Source: Ponticaulis profundi (GTDB taxonomy: Bacteria > Pseudomonadota > Alphaproteobacteria > Caulobacterales > Hyphomonadaceae). Taken from it: 64,000 nucleotides of DNA. The notes beneath the pieces were generated by a model. It was not told the DNA's origin. It did no database searches and worked only from the letters and a program-made list of their open reading frames with translations. The stretch spans positions 11,902 through 75,901 of the forward strand of contig NZ_JBHSSW010000013.1 in NCBI RefSeq assembly GCF_042659465.1, in the 5' to 3' direction. Below are positions 26,300 to 35,946 of the stretch, piece by piece. How positions within the stretch are numbered: the stretch's first letter is position 1; every line of letters begins with the position of its first letter. The position numbers and the translations under genes were made by a program.

Positions 26300-27070
26300 A
26301 TGAAGTCAATCCTTCGTTCCGATATCGTTCAATCGATCCTCGCCCAGATCATCTGGGTCTATATGCTCGCAATCAGCAAGACCGGCCGCTGGCAGGTTGA
26401 AGGGCTGGAGCGCGCCCGCGAGATCTGGAAGGATGAGCGTGGCGGTGTGCTCGCCTGCTGGCACTCCCGCATCCTGCTTTTGCCTGTCGGCTGGACGAAA
26501 TATGTGCGCCATTTCGAAAGTGACAAGCCCAATCCTGCCATTCTGATTTCGCTCTCGAAGGATGGGGAATTCGTCGCCAGAGCATCCGAAAAGCTCGGGC
26601 TGAAAATCATCCGCGGATCTTCGGGCAACAAGAAGAAGAAAACCAAGAAAAAAGGCGGCGCGGCGGCCATCCGGGAGACCACAGAATTTCTCGGTCAGGG
26701 CGGTATTGTCTGCATCACCCTTGATGGCCCGCGTGGACCGCGCCAGCGCGCCGGACTTGGCGCCGTCCTGATGGCGCAGAAAAAAGGTGCGCGCCTGATC
26801 CCGTATGCGCACGCCATCAAGCCAGCCAAGCGTCTGAACTCCTGGGACCGTTTCCTTGTGCCCTTCCCGCTCTTTCCGAAGGGCGCCATCATTTTTGGAG
26901 AGCCGATTGAAACCAACCGGGATATGTCGGCGCAGGAAATCCGCGAAAAGCTTGAAATCGCTGTAAATGAAGCCACCGAACGCGCTGAAGCGCTGATTGG
27001 TGGCCAGTTCGAACCGCCCGAGCCGATCAGGGCAACACCTCCATCGGATGACATGATGGCAGCGGAATGA
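26300..27070 (+). CDS. DUF374 lysophospholipid acyltransferase-like protein
   Basis: A 256-residue protein related to glycerolipid acyltransferases. Visible are the motif LACWHSRILLLPVG (about 50-63), a positively charged stretch (KKKKTKKK), and the family segment LDGPRGPRQRAGLGAVL with KGARLIPYA. The frame is open from 26159, but the ATG at 26300 begins the conserved part. The 3' end overlaps waaA by four bases (ATGA), so the two are translationally coupled. Likely acts on lipid A or an envelope lipid. Confidence 0.85.
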   Translation: MKSILRSDIVQSILAQIIWVYMLAISKTGRWQVEGLERAREIWKDERGGVLACWHSRILLLPVGWTKYVRHFESDKPNPAILISLSKDGEFVARASEKLGLKIIRGSSGNKKKKTKKKGGAAAIRETTEFLGQGGIVCITLDGPRGPRQRAGLGAVLMAQKKGARLIPYAHAIKPAKRLNSWDRFLVPFPLFPKGAIIFGEPIETNRDMSAQEIREKLEIAVNEATERAEALIGGQFEPPEPIRATPPSDDMMAAE

Positions 27071-28362
27071 TCCCGGCATCCTTTCTCTACCGATCTGTGA
27101 CGGGCCTGATCGCGCCTGCTCTGCCGCTTGTGCTGCAACGACGCGTCAAAGCAGGCAAGGAAGACCCGGCACGCTTGCAGGAGCGCGCAGGTTATGCCTC
27201 CAGGCCGCGCCCCAAAGGTCCTCTGATCTGGATGCATGGTGCCAGCGTTGGCGAAAGTCAGGTCCTGTTGCTTCTGCATGACGCGCTCCGCAAAGAACGC
27301 CCGGACCTCTCAACCCTCATCACCACCCAGACCCTGACATCGGCAGAGCTGATCGCCCGCAAACCAATAGAGGGCCTGATCCATCAGATGGCACCGCTCG
27401 ACACACCCTTTGCATCGAGCCGGTTTCTCAAACACTGGCGGCCGGATCTCGCCGTGTTTGCCGAGGGTGATATATGGCCGAACCTGATTGCTGACCTCGA
27501 CAAGGCCCGCATTCCCCGCATGCTGGTGAATGCCCGCATGACCCAGAAAAGCTTTGAAGGCTGGATGCGTGCACCAAATCTCGCAAAAAAGCTCTTCACC
27601 GGGTTTGAGCCCATCCTCGCGGCGAATTTGAAGACATCAGATGTTCTCAAGCAAATCACCCGCAAGCGGATCAAGATGACGGGCAATATCAAGTTTGCAG
27701 CGCCGCCCCTCCCTGCGGATGATGCCGAACTGGCGCATCTGAAGACCATCATCGCAGACCGCCCGGTGCTGGCCGCGATCTCAACACATCCGGGCGAAGA
27801 AGCCCTGATGGCACGGGTCATGTCACGCGCCAGCGAAAAGCTGGAACAAAAACCGCTCATGATCATCGCGCCGCGTCATCCTGAACGCGGGCCATCCATT
27901 CGATCAGAACTCTCAAACACGGATACTTATCTGCGATCTGAAGGCGGCATGCCGACACCGGATCAGTCTGTCTGGATCTGCGATACACTTGGCGAGCTGG
28001 GGCTATGGATTCGGTTGGCAAATCTTGTTTATCTTGGTGGGGGCGTTCCCGGCACCGGGATTTTCGGGCACAATCCGATCGAGCCTCTCAAGCTGGAGCG
28101 GTATGTCATTTCCCAGCCTGACGTGTCGAATTTCAAACAGGAGTTCGCGGATATGTGCAAAGCAAATGCTGCTGAACTGGTCGAAACAGAAGACGCGCTG
28201 CTGGGCGCTGCTCTCCCCTGGCTGGAGGACCGTCAGCATTACCAGCCGGACCTTGGCAAATTACAGTCCTACCTCGCAGGTGACGCGCCTTTGATCGCAG
28301 CCCGTGACGCTGTGCTCCGAGTCATGTCCAAAAAGGCGCCGACCGAAAAGGCATCTCCATGA
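27067..28362 (+). CDS. waaA: 3-deoxy-D-manno-octulosonic acid (Kdo) transferase
   Basis: A 431-residue glycosyltransferase that adds Kdo to the lipid A precursor at the inner membrane. Seen: IWMHGASVGESQVLL (about 56-70), AVFAEGDIWPNL, VNARMTQKSF, IIAPRHPERG and YLGGGVPGTGIFGHNPIEPL, which are all conserved in the GT30 family. It overlaps both its upstream neighbour and lpxK by an ATGA junction, making a coupled operon. Confidence 0.95.
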   Translation: MIPASFLYRSVTGLIAPALPLVLQRRVKAGKEDPARLQERAGYASRPRPKGPLIWMHGASVGESQVLLLLHDALRKERPDLSTLITTQTLTSAELIARKPIEGLIHQMAPLDTPFASSRFLKHWRPDLAVFAEGDIWPNLIADLDKARIPRMLVNARMTQKSFEGWMRAPNLAKKLFTGFEPILAANLKTSDVLKQITRKRIKMTGNIKFAAPPLPADDAELAHLKTIIADRPVLAAISTHPGEEALMARVMSRASEKLEQKPLMIIAPRHPERGPSIRSELSNTDTYLRSEGGMPTPDQSVWICDTLGELGLWIRLANLVYLGGGVPGTGIFGHNPIEPLKLERYVISQPDVSNFKQEFADMCKANAAELVETEDALLGAALPWLEDRQHYQPDLGKLQSYLAGDAPLIAARDAVLRVMSKKAPTEKASP

Positions 28363-29348
28363 AAGAACCAACCTTCTGGCATGAGACGGATCTGAAAGCG
28401 CGTGGCTCAGCCCCTCTGACACGCATCGCGCTGACGCCTGTGGCCGGTCTCTACGCCTGGGCTGGTGCTCGGCGCATTCAGACAACGACGCCTTTCATCG
28501 CGGATATCCCGGTCATCTGTATCGGCAATCTCACAGTCGGCGGCTCTGGGAAAACCCCGATTGTTGCGGCGCTGCGTGACTATTTCAAACAGAAAGGCGT
28601 TCGCGCTGCCTCACTCTCACGCGGCTATAAAGGCGAACTGTCCGGACCGCTCAAGGTAAAGCCGGGTGAGCATTCGGCCAGAGATGTCGGCGATGAGCCG
28701 CTCATGCTGGCCATGAGCGGTGAGGCCTGGATTGGCGCGGACCGCCCGGAAACTGCCAAAGCCATGATGGCCGACGGCGTTGAGCTGATCCTCATGGATG
28801 ACGGCCACCAGAACCCGACCCTGCACAAAGACATCTCGCTTGTCGTGATTGATGGCGGCAATCCGATTGGCAATGGATTTGTGTTCCCGAAAGGCCCGTT
28901 GCGTGAGCCTGTCGAAGAGGGATTGTCGCGCGCCGATGCCGTCCTGATCATGGGCTCGCTCTCTGAAAAAGTTGCAGCCCTTTCGTTCTTTGACCACCCG
29001 ATCCTGAACTTGGCACTCATGCCAACGCAGCCGCCGCCCAAAGGGCCGCTGGTGGCGTTTGCCGGCATTGGGCGCCCACAGAAATTCTTTGATACGCTGA
29101 TTGGGTCCGGCGCCGAGATCGCCGAGGATGTGCCCTTCCCGGACCATCATACCTATTCAGAAGCCGATCTGTCATATCTGCGCCAGCTCGCCTCAGAACG
29201 CGGCGCCAGATTGATCACCACAGAAAAAGATCATGCGCGTCTGCCGGAGGCCGAACGCAGCGACATCCTTTCCTTTCCCGTCAGAGTTACGCTGGACACA
29301 GACAAGCTTGACGAAATCTTCGCTTCGGTATTGAAGCGCCTGTCATGA
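28359..29348 (+). CDS. lpxK: Tetraacyldisaccharide 4'-kinase
   Basis: A 329-residue kinase that phosphorylates the lipid A 4' position. P-loop VGGSGKTPIV is preceded by CIGNLT, and LILMDDGHQNPTLHKD with VIDGGNPIGNG follow at about 145-170, as in the family. Four-base overlaps with waaA before and the acyltransferase after show tight coupling of the lipid A genes. Confidence 0.95.
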   Translation: MKEPTFWHETDLKARGSAPLTRIALTPVAGLYAWAGARRIQTTTPFIADIPVICIGNLTVGGSGKTPIVAALRDYFKQKGVRAASLSRGYKGELSGPLKVKPGEHSARDVGDEPLMLAMSGEAWIGADRPETAKAMMADGVELILMDDGHQNPTLHKDISLVVIDGGNPIGNGFVFPKGPLREPVEEGLSRADAVLIMGSLSEKVAALSFFDHPILNLALMPTQPPPKGPLVAFAGIGRPQKFFDTLIGSGAEIAEDVPFPDHHTYSEADLSYLRQLASERGARLITTEKDHARLPEAERSDILSFPVRVTLDTDKLDEIFASVLKRLS

Positions 29349-30301
29349 CCACAGAACAATATATGCGCTCGCGCGATGTCGAGAGCCGGGCGGACTGGAA
29401 GCAAAAGCTTCTCTGGCGAATTGAAGCCTTTGGCTGGGACTGGATTTACTGGTCACTCTTCAAGACCATGAGCGTTGATCGCGCCTCTGATTTTGGCGGC
29501 TGGCTGTTCCGCAAGATTGGCCCGATGACCAGTGCGCACAAAACGGCGAAACGAAACATCAAGCTGGCCTTCCCGGACTGGGACGAGGACAAGATCGAGC
29601 AGACGGCAATGGACGCCTGGGATTGCTTCGGTCGCACGGCGGGCGAACTTCCGCACCTGCCGAAAATCGATCCTTATGAAGAGAATGGACGCGTCGAAGT
29701 GGTTGGCGCTGAGCGCATTGATGCCATTCGCGAGTCCGGTCGCGGCGCCGTGCTGATTTCCGGTCATTTCGCGAACTGGGAAGTCATGGCGAGCGTGATC
29801 TGCAATCGCCCGCTCGATTGCTTTGTCACCTATCGCGCGCTCAACAATCCGCACATTGATCGCAAGCTCAACAAGGTGCGCCATGACTACGGCATTTCCG
29901 TGCTCACACCGAAGGGGATTGGCACGCGGGAAATCATGAGCGCGCTGAAGGCCAACAGAGCGGTCGCCCTGATGAATGATCAGAAATTCAATCAGGGCAT
30001 TGCGGTTCCCTTTTTCGGACATGACGCCATGACAGCGCCAGGTCCGACGCGGCTTGCCCGCAAGTTCAACGTCCCGATTGTGCCCTTCTCGACGGTACGC
30101 ACAGGACCGGCGCGGTTTCGCGTAACCGTCCATGAACCGATCGAAATCGAAAATACCGGCGATACGGAAGCTGATATCCGCGCCACCGTGGAGAAGATCA
30201 ACGCTTTCGTCGAAGCACGCGTCCGCGAAACGCCGAGCCAATGGTTCTGGATGCACCGCCGCTGGCCGAAGGAAGCCTGGAAAGACGCAGGCATTGTGTA
30301 A
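29345..30301 (+). CDS. Lipid A late acyltransferase-like protein (LpxL/HtrB family)
   Basis: A 318-residue acyltransferase. The HX4(D/E) motif is visible as GHFANWE (about 138-144), and there is a typical N-terminal membrane-binding region. It adds a secondary acyl chain to lipid A or to a related lipid; which position cannot be told. It is the last member of the DUF374-waaA-lpxK-acyltransferase operon. Confidence 0.88.
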   Translation: MTTEQYMRSRDVESRADWKQKLLWRIEAFGWDWIYWSLFKTMSVDRASDFGGWLFRKIGPMTSAHKTAKRNIKLAFPDWDEDKIEQTAMDAWDCFGRTAGELPHLPKIDPYEENGRVEVVGAERIDAIRESGRGAVLISGHFANWEVMASVICNRPLDCFVTYRALNNPHIDRKLNKVRHDYGISVLTPKGIGTREIMSALKANRAVALMNDQKFNQGIAVPFFGHDAMTAPGPTRLARKFNVPIVPFSTVRTGPARFRVTVHEPIEIENTGDTEADIRATVEKINAFVEARVRETPSQWFWMHRRWPKEAWKDAGIV

Positions 30302-30408
30302 CGCATGCGCACAACCGCAACGCGTTTAATTCGTTTAATTCTCGATCTTTTTACAATTCTCTATTTCTGCGCTACTCTGGTTTTCTCTACTCAGGGAAGG
30401 ACCACAAT

Positions 30409-30642
30409 ATGAAACTGAAATTGGTTGGTATACTTGCTGGTGGACTTGCAATGACAGCCTGTGCCTCTACGAGCGCACCGGTTCAACTTGCCGAGACATC
30501 CGTACAGGATCGCGCAGAATTGACAGGGTTCGCGACGCGTCTGACAGACCGTGAACGCACGGAACGACTGGATCGCTTTCAATTGCAGGACGTGATGGAC
30601 AAGCAGACCCGCACGTCATGGTCTGGCCCGCGGCAGCGATAG
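30409..30642 (+). CDS. Small predicted lipoprotein
   Basis: A 77-residue protein. MKLKLVGILAGGLAMTACAS is a lipoprotein-type signal peptide with Cys18; the mature part is short, polar and ends SWSGPRQR. A GGGAAGG lies before the ATG. No family recognised. Its 3' end overlaps the convergent TRIC-type gene by 27 bases. Confidence 0.65.
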   Translation: MKLKLVGILAGGLAMTACASTSAPVQLAETSVQDRAELTGFATRLTDRERTERLDRFQLQDVMDKQTRTSWSGPRQR

Positions 30643-31224
30643 CTTAAAGACGATTGCAAGCGCACGCAGGATAAACGCGGCTAACATGCCGAGGCCAAAG
30701 GCGATGCGCTCATCCAGACCGGCATAGACAAGTCCGGCATAGACAGCAGCGCCTGCAAGCGCTGCTGTTGCGTATATGTCCTCTTTCAGCAGCAGAGGAT
30801 CACGGTTGGCCACCACATCGCGGATCAGCCCGCCTGCACTGGCCGTCATCACGCCCATAATCGCAATGATGATAAAACCATGCCCCATCCCCCAGGCCTT
30901 CGCCGCCCCGGTCACGGCAAAAAGGGCAAGGCCAACGGCATCGGCCCATCGCAGGGGTTTGAAGTCCTCCAGAAAACGCGTGAAGAAAAAGGCAAGCAAT
31001 CCACCCAGGAGCGCCAGCCAGAGTGACACGGTATCTTCCAGCCAGAAAACAGGTGCATCCAGGATCAGGTCGCGCAGCGTACCGCCGCCGACAGCAGGCA
31101 GAAATGCCAGCACAATCACCCCGAACAAATCCATATCGTTCCGAACGGCTGCGATGCCACCGGACAGCGCAAAGACCAGCACACCGACGCGGTCAGCAGA
31201 CAGTAACAGGAGTTCCGGGGTCAT
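30616..31224 (-). CDS. Trimeric intracellular cation channel family protein (UPF0126/YicG-like)
   Basis: A 202-residue, seven-helix membrane protein built as two internal repeats, each with a glycine-rich segment: VGVLVFALSGGIAA and VGGGTLRDLIL in the first, DAVGLALFAVTGAAKA and ASAGGLIRDVV in the second. The family includes bacterial TRIC-like cation channels. Physiological substrate here unknown. Confidence 0.88.
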   Translation of the reverse strand: MTPELLLLSADRVGVLVFALSGGIAAVRNDMDLFGVIVLAFLPAVGGGTLRDLILDAPVFWLEDTVSLWLALLGGLLAFFFTRFLEDFKPLRWADAVGLALFAVTGAAKAWGMGHGFIIIAIMGVMTASAGGLIRDVVANRDPLLLKEDIYATAALAGAAVYAGLVYAGLDERIAFGLGMLAAFILRALAIVFKLSLPRARP

Positions 31225-31340
31225 ATCGGCCTCATAATCGCCAGCTTGTTGGTTCAGCAGGAAAAATCCCGATCAGCAGTCTATCAGACACCTGATCTGA
31301 AAGCCTATGGCTTTCGTAAAGCGTGAACAGGAGTTCTTGC

Positions 31341-31757
31341 ATGATTGCCCAGATCCTTCAGATCCTTGCCAGTGCTGCGCTCGCCTTCGGAGCCTGGATG
31401 GGGCTTTATGCCATGTTCAAACCGCAATGGATTTCAAAAACCGTCGGCCTGAAACCCCGCGAAGGGCATGCCGAAGCGCCGTCAGAATTCCGCGGCACGC
31501 TGGGCGGACTTTTCTTCTTTAGCCATCTTGTCACGCTGATCCTGCTCTGGCGCCTCGATCCGATGTCTGCACCGATCATCACCGTGCCATTGTGTGCCGC
31601 CTGGGGCGGCGCCGGTATAGGGCGCCTGATTTCAATCTGTCGTGACGCTGGCTGCAACACTCGGCAGAACTGGATTTGGGTCGCGTTTGAATGGGGGCTC
31701 GCACTCGCCATCGGTGCGCCATTCCTGCAATTCTTTTTCGTGATTTACACGGCCTGA
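31341..31757 (+). CDS. Four-helix membrane protein, DUF4345-like (tentative)
   Basis: A 138-residue protein with four hydrophobic helices (about 4-25, 55-75, 78-97, 110-135). The ATG at 31341 is preceded by AGGAG; the in-frame GTG at 31323 lies before that site and is unlikely. Size and layout resemble DUF4345 proteins, but the match is by general impression only. Confidence 0.6.
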   Translation: MIAQILQILASAALAFGAWMGLYAMFKPQWISKTVGLKPREGHAEAPSEFRGTLGGLFFFSHLVTLILLWRLDPMSAPIITVPLCAAWGGAGIGRLISICRDAGCNTRQNWIWVAFEWGLALAIGAPFLQFFFVIYTA

Positions 31758-31766
31758 GACAGCGCC

Positions 31767-32225
31767 CTACCAATACGTCTTCATCAGCTCCGATGCCCAT
31801 TCGGGTTCATCGACAGGGCCTTTTGGAAGAAAGCCTTTCATAACCGGTTTGATATCCAGCACGGGCGTCCCATCAATCGCGTCCAACCCGCTAATGTGCA
31901 GATCGGTCCCTTCCACCCATAAGAGATTGCAAATGGTCGCGCCGATCCGGTTCGGGCGATTTTTTCCACGCTGCGCAAAAATCCCCATTTCCGGCCAGTC
32001 CGGATTGTTTTGCGGTCGGCGTGCATGAAGCTCAATGCGGTTTTCAGGCACCTTGTGAAAGAAGAAAATGATTTCGACATGGGAAAACGTCTGAATGCCC
32101 GCGAGTGACGACGCGTCAAAGCGGCTCGTATCGAGTTCGATGTGAGACGAGACCAGATCCCATCCTTTCTCACTCAGTTTCTGCCGTTCTGATCTGACCC
32201 AGCCGATTGGTGTCACCGCGTACAT
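31767..32225 (-). CDS. TrmO/TsaA-like tRNA methyltransferase
   Basis: A 152-residue protein of the TsaA/TrmO (VirR) fold, which methylates N6 of threonylcarbamoyladenosine 37 in tRNA using S-adenosylmethionine. The signature GIFAQRGKNRPNRIG (about 80-94) and GLDAIDGTPVLDIKP (about 112-126) are clear. It contains only the core domain, without the longer C-terminal part of E. coli TrmO. Confidence 0.85.
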   Translation of the reverse strand: MYAVTPIGWVRSERQKLSEKGWDLVSSHIELDTSRFDASSLAGIQTFSHVEIIFFFHKVPENRIELHARRPQNNPDWPEMGIFAQRGKNRPNRIGATICNLLWVEGTDLHISGLDAIDGTPVLDIKPVMKGFLPKGPVDEPEWASELMKTYW

Positions 32226-32300
32226 CGCAACATCCCGAATTTGTTTCTTATGATTGCCTATATGTGATAAGGCGTAACTTCTTCATAAAAGGGACCACAT

Positions 32301-33227
32301 ATGACGGAGCGTCGGGAGACGGGCCAAAGTCGTACATCCAAGCGACCAGCACGCCCAAATCAGAATTCAGAGACATCAACGCAACCTGCCAAGGCGCGAT
32401 CCTCCAATTGGGAAGATGGCGACCGGATTGCCAAATACCTTGCACATGCCGGTGTTTGCTCGCGCAGAGATGCAGAAGGTCTGATCGAACAAGGCAAGGT
32501 CACCGTAAACGGTCGCAGGCTTGATAGCCCGGCTTTCAAAGTCACGCGCCGCGACACGATCCGCGTCGATGGCCAGGTGGTCAAAGCGCCGGAGAACACA
32601 CGGCTTTGGCGTTACCACAAGCCAGCGGGCCTCATCACAGCGACGCGGGACCCGGATGGTCGCTCTACCATTTTCGACCATTTGCCAAAGCATTTGCCGC
32701 GCGTTGTCACGGTTGGTCGTCTCGACCTGACAACAGAGGGTCTTCTGATTCTGACGAATGATGGCGAACTTGCGCGTCAGATGGAGCTCCCTTCCACCGG
32801 GCTGGAACGTCACTACCGCGCGCGTGCCCACGGCAAAGTGACGCCGGAGGCTCTGGCTGAACTGGCAAAAGGTGTCATTGTTGACGGTGTCGAATATGCC
32901 CCGATGCAGGTTGAGCTGGAGCGGACAACCGGCACAAACAACTGGCTTTCTGTCGTTCTGAAAGAGGGCAAGAACCGCGAAGTCCGCAAGGCGCTGGCCA
33001 GCGTCGGCCTCACGGTCAATCGCCTCATTCGTATCCAGTATGGCCCGTTCGTGCTCGGCGACCTCGCCTCTGGCGTGCTGGACGAAATCAATCCCGATCA
33101 GATCGCAGAGCTCCTGGGAGGCGATATTCGAACCGATCGAATGGCGCGTCCGAAGCCGCGTTCACAGGGTCGTGGTCCGAATACACGCTCTGGACGCAAA
33201 ACAGGTCTTCACAGACGCCGGAAATAA
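32301..33227 (+). CDS. rluB: Pseudouridine synthase, RluB/RsuA type
   Basis: A 308-residue enzyme. A low-complexity basic N-terminus (1-40) precedes an S4 RNA-binding domain (RIAKYLAHAGVCSRRDAEGL, about 45-64) and the catalytic domain with VGRLDLTTEGLLILTNDG, which carries the active Asp. It probably modifies 23S rRNA near position 2605. The basic tail (RPKPRSQGRG onward) is also typical. Confidence 0.92.
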   Translation: MTERRETGQSRTSKRPARPNQNSETSTQPAKARSSNWEDGDRIAKYLAHAGVCSRRDAEGLIEQGKVTVNGRRLDSPAFKVTRRDTIRVDGQVVKAPENTRLWRYHKPAGLITATRDPDGRSTIFDHLPKHLPRVVTVGRLDLTTEGLLILTNDGELARQMELPSTGLERHYRARAHGKVTPEALAELAKGVIVDGVEYAPMQVELERTTGTNNWLSVVLKEGKNREVRKALASVGLTVNRLIRIQYGPFVLGDLASGVLDEINPDQIAELLGGDIRTDRMARPKPRSQGRGPNTRSGRKTGLHRRRK

Positions 33228-33280
33228 GTTAGTCTGCCAACAATTAAGTGCACTTAGAGGCACTGTTTGGGAGGTTAATC

Positions 33281-34612
33281 ATGAGTACGGCTGTCGCTAC
33301 GCCACCAGAAACCAAGTTCGACGCGTCCCGCACCATGTCGGAGACGGCGCGAACCTATGCCGATCAAATCACCAGCCCGGCTGTTTACGCACAGCCGGAT
33401 GAACTGCACAAAGCCTTCGCGGCTCTGCGGGCGAATGATCCGCTTGCATGGCTTGAGCCGGAAGGCTTCCGTCCGTTCTGGGCCGCCACAAAGCACCAGG
33501 ACATCATGGAGATTTCGCGTCAGAACAAGCTGTTCACAAATGGCGAGCGTGAAATCCTGTCCCCTGTCGCAACCGAGGAACAGGTCTATGCCATCATGGG
33601 CGGACCGCACCTGGTTCGCACGCTGGTTCAGATGGACGACCCGGACCATTTCAAGTTTCGTCACCTGACGCAGCAATGGTTCCTGCCGCAAAACGTGCGT
33701 CAGCGCAGCGAAGCCGTCAAAGCGATCGCCAGGGAATTCGTCGACAAGATGGAAGACATGGGCGGTGAATGCGATTTCGTGAATGACATCGCGCTGTATT
33801 ATCCGCTGCGTGTCATCATGCAGATTCTGGGCGTTCCAAAAGAAGATGAACCCCTGATGCTCAAGCTCACTCAGGAGCTTTTCGGCGCAGCAGACGAAGA
33901 TTATTCGCGCGACGCCGATGCGCTCGGCCAGAAAGATGTCGCAGCAGGCCTCGCCGCAATGCAAAGCGTCGTTGGCGACTTCTTCGCTTACTTCACCGAT
34001 ATCACCAAGGATCGCCGCGCCAATCCGAAAGATGATGTGGCCTCTGTTATCGCCAATGGTCAGATCGACGGCGAGCCAATCGGCGAATTCGAAGCCATGT
34101 CTTACTATGTCATCGTGGCGGCTGCCGGACACGACACGACAAGCGCCTCCACAGCAGGCGGTGTCCTCGCCATGCTCGAAGCGCGCGATCAGCTCGACAA
34201 ATTCATGGCGGACCCGCAGGGCCTGTCACGTACCACCGTCGACGAAGCCATTCGCTGGACGACGCCGGTCAAGCATTTCATGCGGACCGCGCAGGACGAT
34301 TATGAACTGCGCGGAAATACGATCCGCAAGGGCGAGAGCATCATGCTGTGCTACTCCTCCGGCAATCGGGACGAGGAAGTCTTTGACGACCCGTTCTCTT
34401 TCAAGGTCGATCGGTCTCCAAACAAGCTGATCTCATTTGGCTATGGCGGTCATATGTGTCTCGGCATGCACCTTGCGCGCCTGGAAATGATGACGCTGTA
34501 TGAAGAGCTGTTCTCGCGCGTCAAATCGATTGAGCTGGCAGGCGAGCCGAAGCACATCAAGACAACCTTTGTCGGCGGGCCGAAATCCGTTCCGATCCGT
34601 TACAAGTTCTAG
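33281..34612 (+). CDS. Cytochrome P450, copy 1
   Basis: A 443-residue soluble P450. I-helix oxygen-binding motif AAGHDTTSAST (about 281-291), ExxR in DEAIRW, and heme loop FGYGGHMCLG with Cys about residue 391. The sequence MDDPDHFKFRHL is also usual. The ATG at 33281 follows GGGAGG; the open frame upstream is ignored. It is 11 bases from a second P450, and the two are only moderately similar. Substrate unknown; ferredoxin partners are not encoded beside it. Confidence 0.92.
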   Translation: MSTAVATPPETKFDASRTMSETARTYADQITSPAVYAQPDELHKAFAALRANDPLAWLEPEGFRPFWAATKHQDIMEISRQNKLFTNGEREILSPVATEEQVYAIMGGPHLVRTLVQMDDPDHFKFRHLTQQWFLPQNVRQRSEAVKAIAREFVDKMEDMGGECDFVNDIALYYPLRVIMQILGVPKEDEPLMLKLTQELFGAADEDYSRDADALGQKDVAAGLAAMQSVVGDFFAYFTDITKDRRANPKDDVASVIANGQIDGEPIGEFEAMSYYVIVAAAGHDTTSASTAGGVLAMLEARDQLDKFMADPQGLSRTTVDEAIRWTTPVKHFMRTAQDDYELRGNTIRKGESIMLCYSSGNRDEEVFDDPFSFKVDRSPNKLISFGYGGHMCLGMHLARLEMMTLYEELFSRVKSIELAGEPKHIKTTFVGGPKSVPIRYKF

Positions 34613-34623
34613 GGGCATCTGAC

Positions 34624-35946
34624 ATGGCACTGGATCTTGTTTCCAACACCTACCGTCCCGATACCGGAACGGTAGACCCCAAGTTTGCGCCGATTTACGA
34701 TTACAAGCCGCCGGTTGATCTGTCGGTCGCGAAGAATTTCACGTCCGGCCAGCCTTTCGAGGCTTTCCATAAAATGCGGGAAAACGCCCCCGTCTTGTGG
34801 CACCCGATGGAGGGCGCCGCCGGCTTCTGGGCGCTGACGGGCTATCACGATATTCAGAAGGTCAATAAGGACGCCAAAACCTTCTCATCTCAGATGGGCG
34901 GCATCCTCATGGCCTATGCGGCTGGCTCGGAAGGCCATCCGCTACTGCATCGCTCTTCCCTGGATGCGATGATCAATCTCGACCCGCCCTATCACATGCA
35001 GCTGCGCCGTGAGCACATGGCGTTCTTCGTGCCAGGCTTCGTTGCCGAGCTCAAAAAGAAGGTCGAGCAGAAAGTCACAGCCCTGCTTGATGACATGGAA
35101 AAACGCGGCCCGAAAGTGGATATGGTCGAAAGCTTCTCCGCCGAACTTCCGCTCTACACCTTGTCCGAAATTCTCGGCATTCCGGAAGCGGACCGTCCGA
35201 AAGTGGTCCACTGGATGCACTATCTGGAAGCGGCCACCAACACCATTCAGGAAGGTGAGCTGGGTGCTCTGACACCCGAAGCGATCAAGGAGTTCCTGGA
35301 CAATATCGAAGACATGTTTGCCTATGGTCAGTACATTCTGAAGGAGCGGCGCAAAAACCCGCAGAATGACCTTTTATCGGCCATTGCGAATGTCGAGATC
35401 GATGGCGAAGTCCTGGCCGATGAATATCTCGACGGCTCCTGGCTGCTCATCATCTTTGCGGGAAATGACACCACACGGAACACGCTGTCCGGCACGATGA
35501 AACTTCTCACGGAGAACCCCGACCAGAAGCAGAAACTGATCGACAACCCGGACCTCATTCCAAACATGGTGCATGAGGCCATCCGCGTGATCTCACCTGT
35601 CATGTATATGCGACGCACAGCGACCGAAGACACCCAGATTGGTGAGCAAAAGATCGGTGCCGGTGAGAAGGTTCTGATGTATTTCGGCGCCGGCAATCAC
35701 GATCCATCTGTCTTCACAGACCCGGATCGGTTTGATGTCGAACGTGCCAATGCCAAGAACCATATTGCCTTTGGAATCGGGCCACATGTCTGCATCGGAC
35801 AGCGCGTTGCCAACATGCAGCTGGACGCTGCTTACCGGCAAATTCTGTCGCGGTTTCCAAAAATACACTGGACAGGCGACATAAATATTGCCCCAAATAA
35901 CTTCGTACATGCGATTTCTTCGCTCGGAGTGGATTTGGGAAGATGA
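34624..35946 (+). CDS. Cytochrome P450, copy 2
   Basis: A 440-residue P450 with I-helix FAGNDTTRNTLSG, ExxR in HEAIRV, and heme loop FGIGPHVCIGQR. The GNDTTRN motif is like that in P450s acting on alkanes, terpenes and steroid side chains (CYP153, CYP124/125 groups), but I cannot place it in a family. It overlaps the DUF2855 gene by an ATGA junction, which ties the three genes into one operon. Confidence 0.92.
   Translation: MALDLVSNTYRPDTGTVDPKFAPIYDYKPPVDLSVAKNFTSGQPFEAFHKMRENAPVLWHPMEGAAGFWALTGYHDIQKVNKDAKTFSSQMGGILMAYAAGSEGHPLLHRSSLDAMINLDPPYHMQLRREHMAFFVPGFVAELKKKVEQKVTALLDDMEKRGPKVDMVESFSAELPLYTLSEILGIPEADRPKVVHWMHYLEAATNTIQEGELGALTPEAIKEFLDNIEDMFAYGQYILKERRKNPQNDLLSAIANVEIDGEVLADEYLDGSWLLIIFAGNDTTRNTLSGTMKLLTENPDQKQKLIDNPDLIPNMVHEAIRVISPVMYMRRTATEDTQIGEQKIGAGEKVLMYFGAGNHDPSVFTDPDRFDVERANAKNHIAFGIGPHVCIGQRVANMQLDAAYRQILSRFPKIHWTGDINIAPNNFVHAISSLGVDLGR

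Noticed and set aside
30325..30345. CtrA-like site with two TTTAATT words
   Set aside because: The spacing between the TTAA halves is five, not the seven bases of the CtrA consensus.
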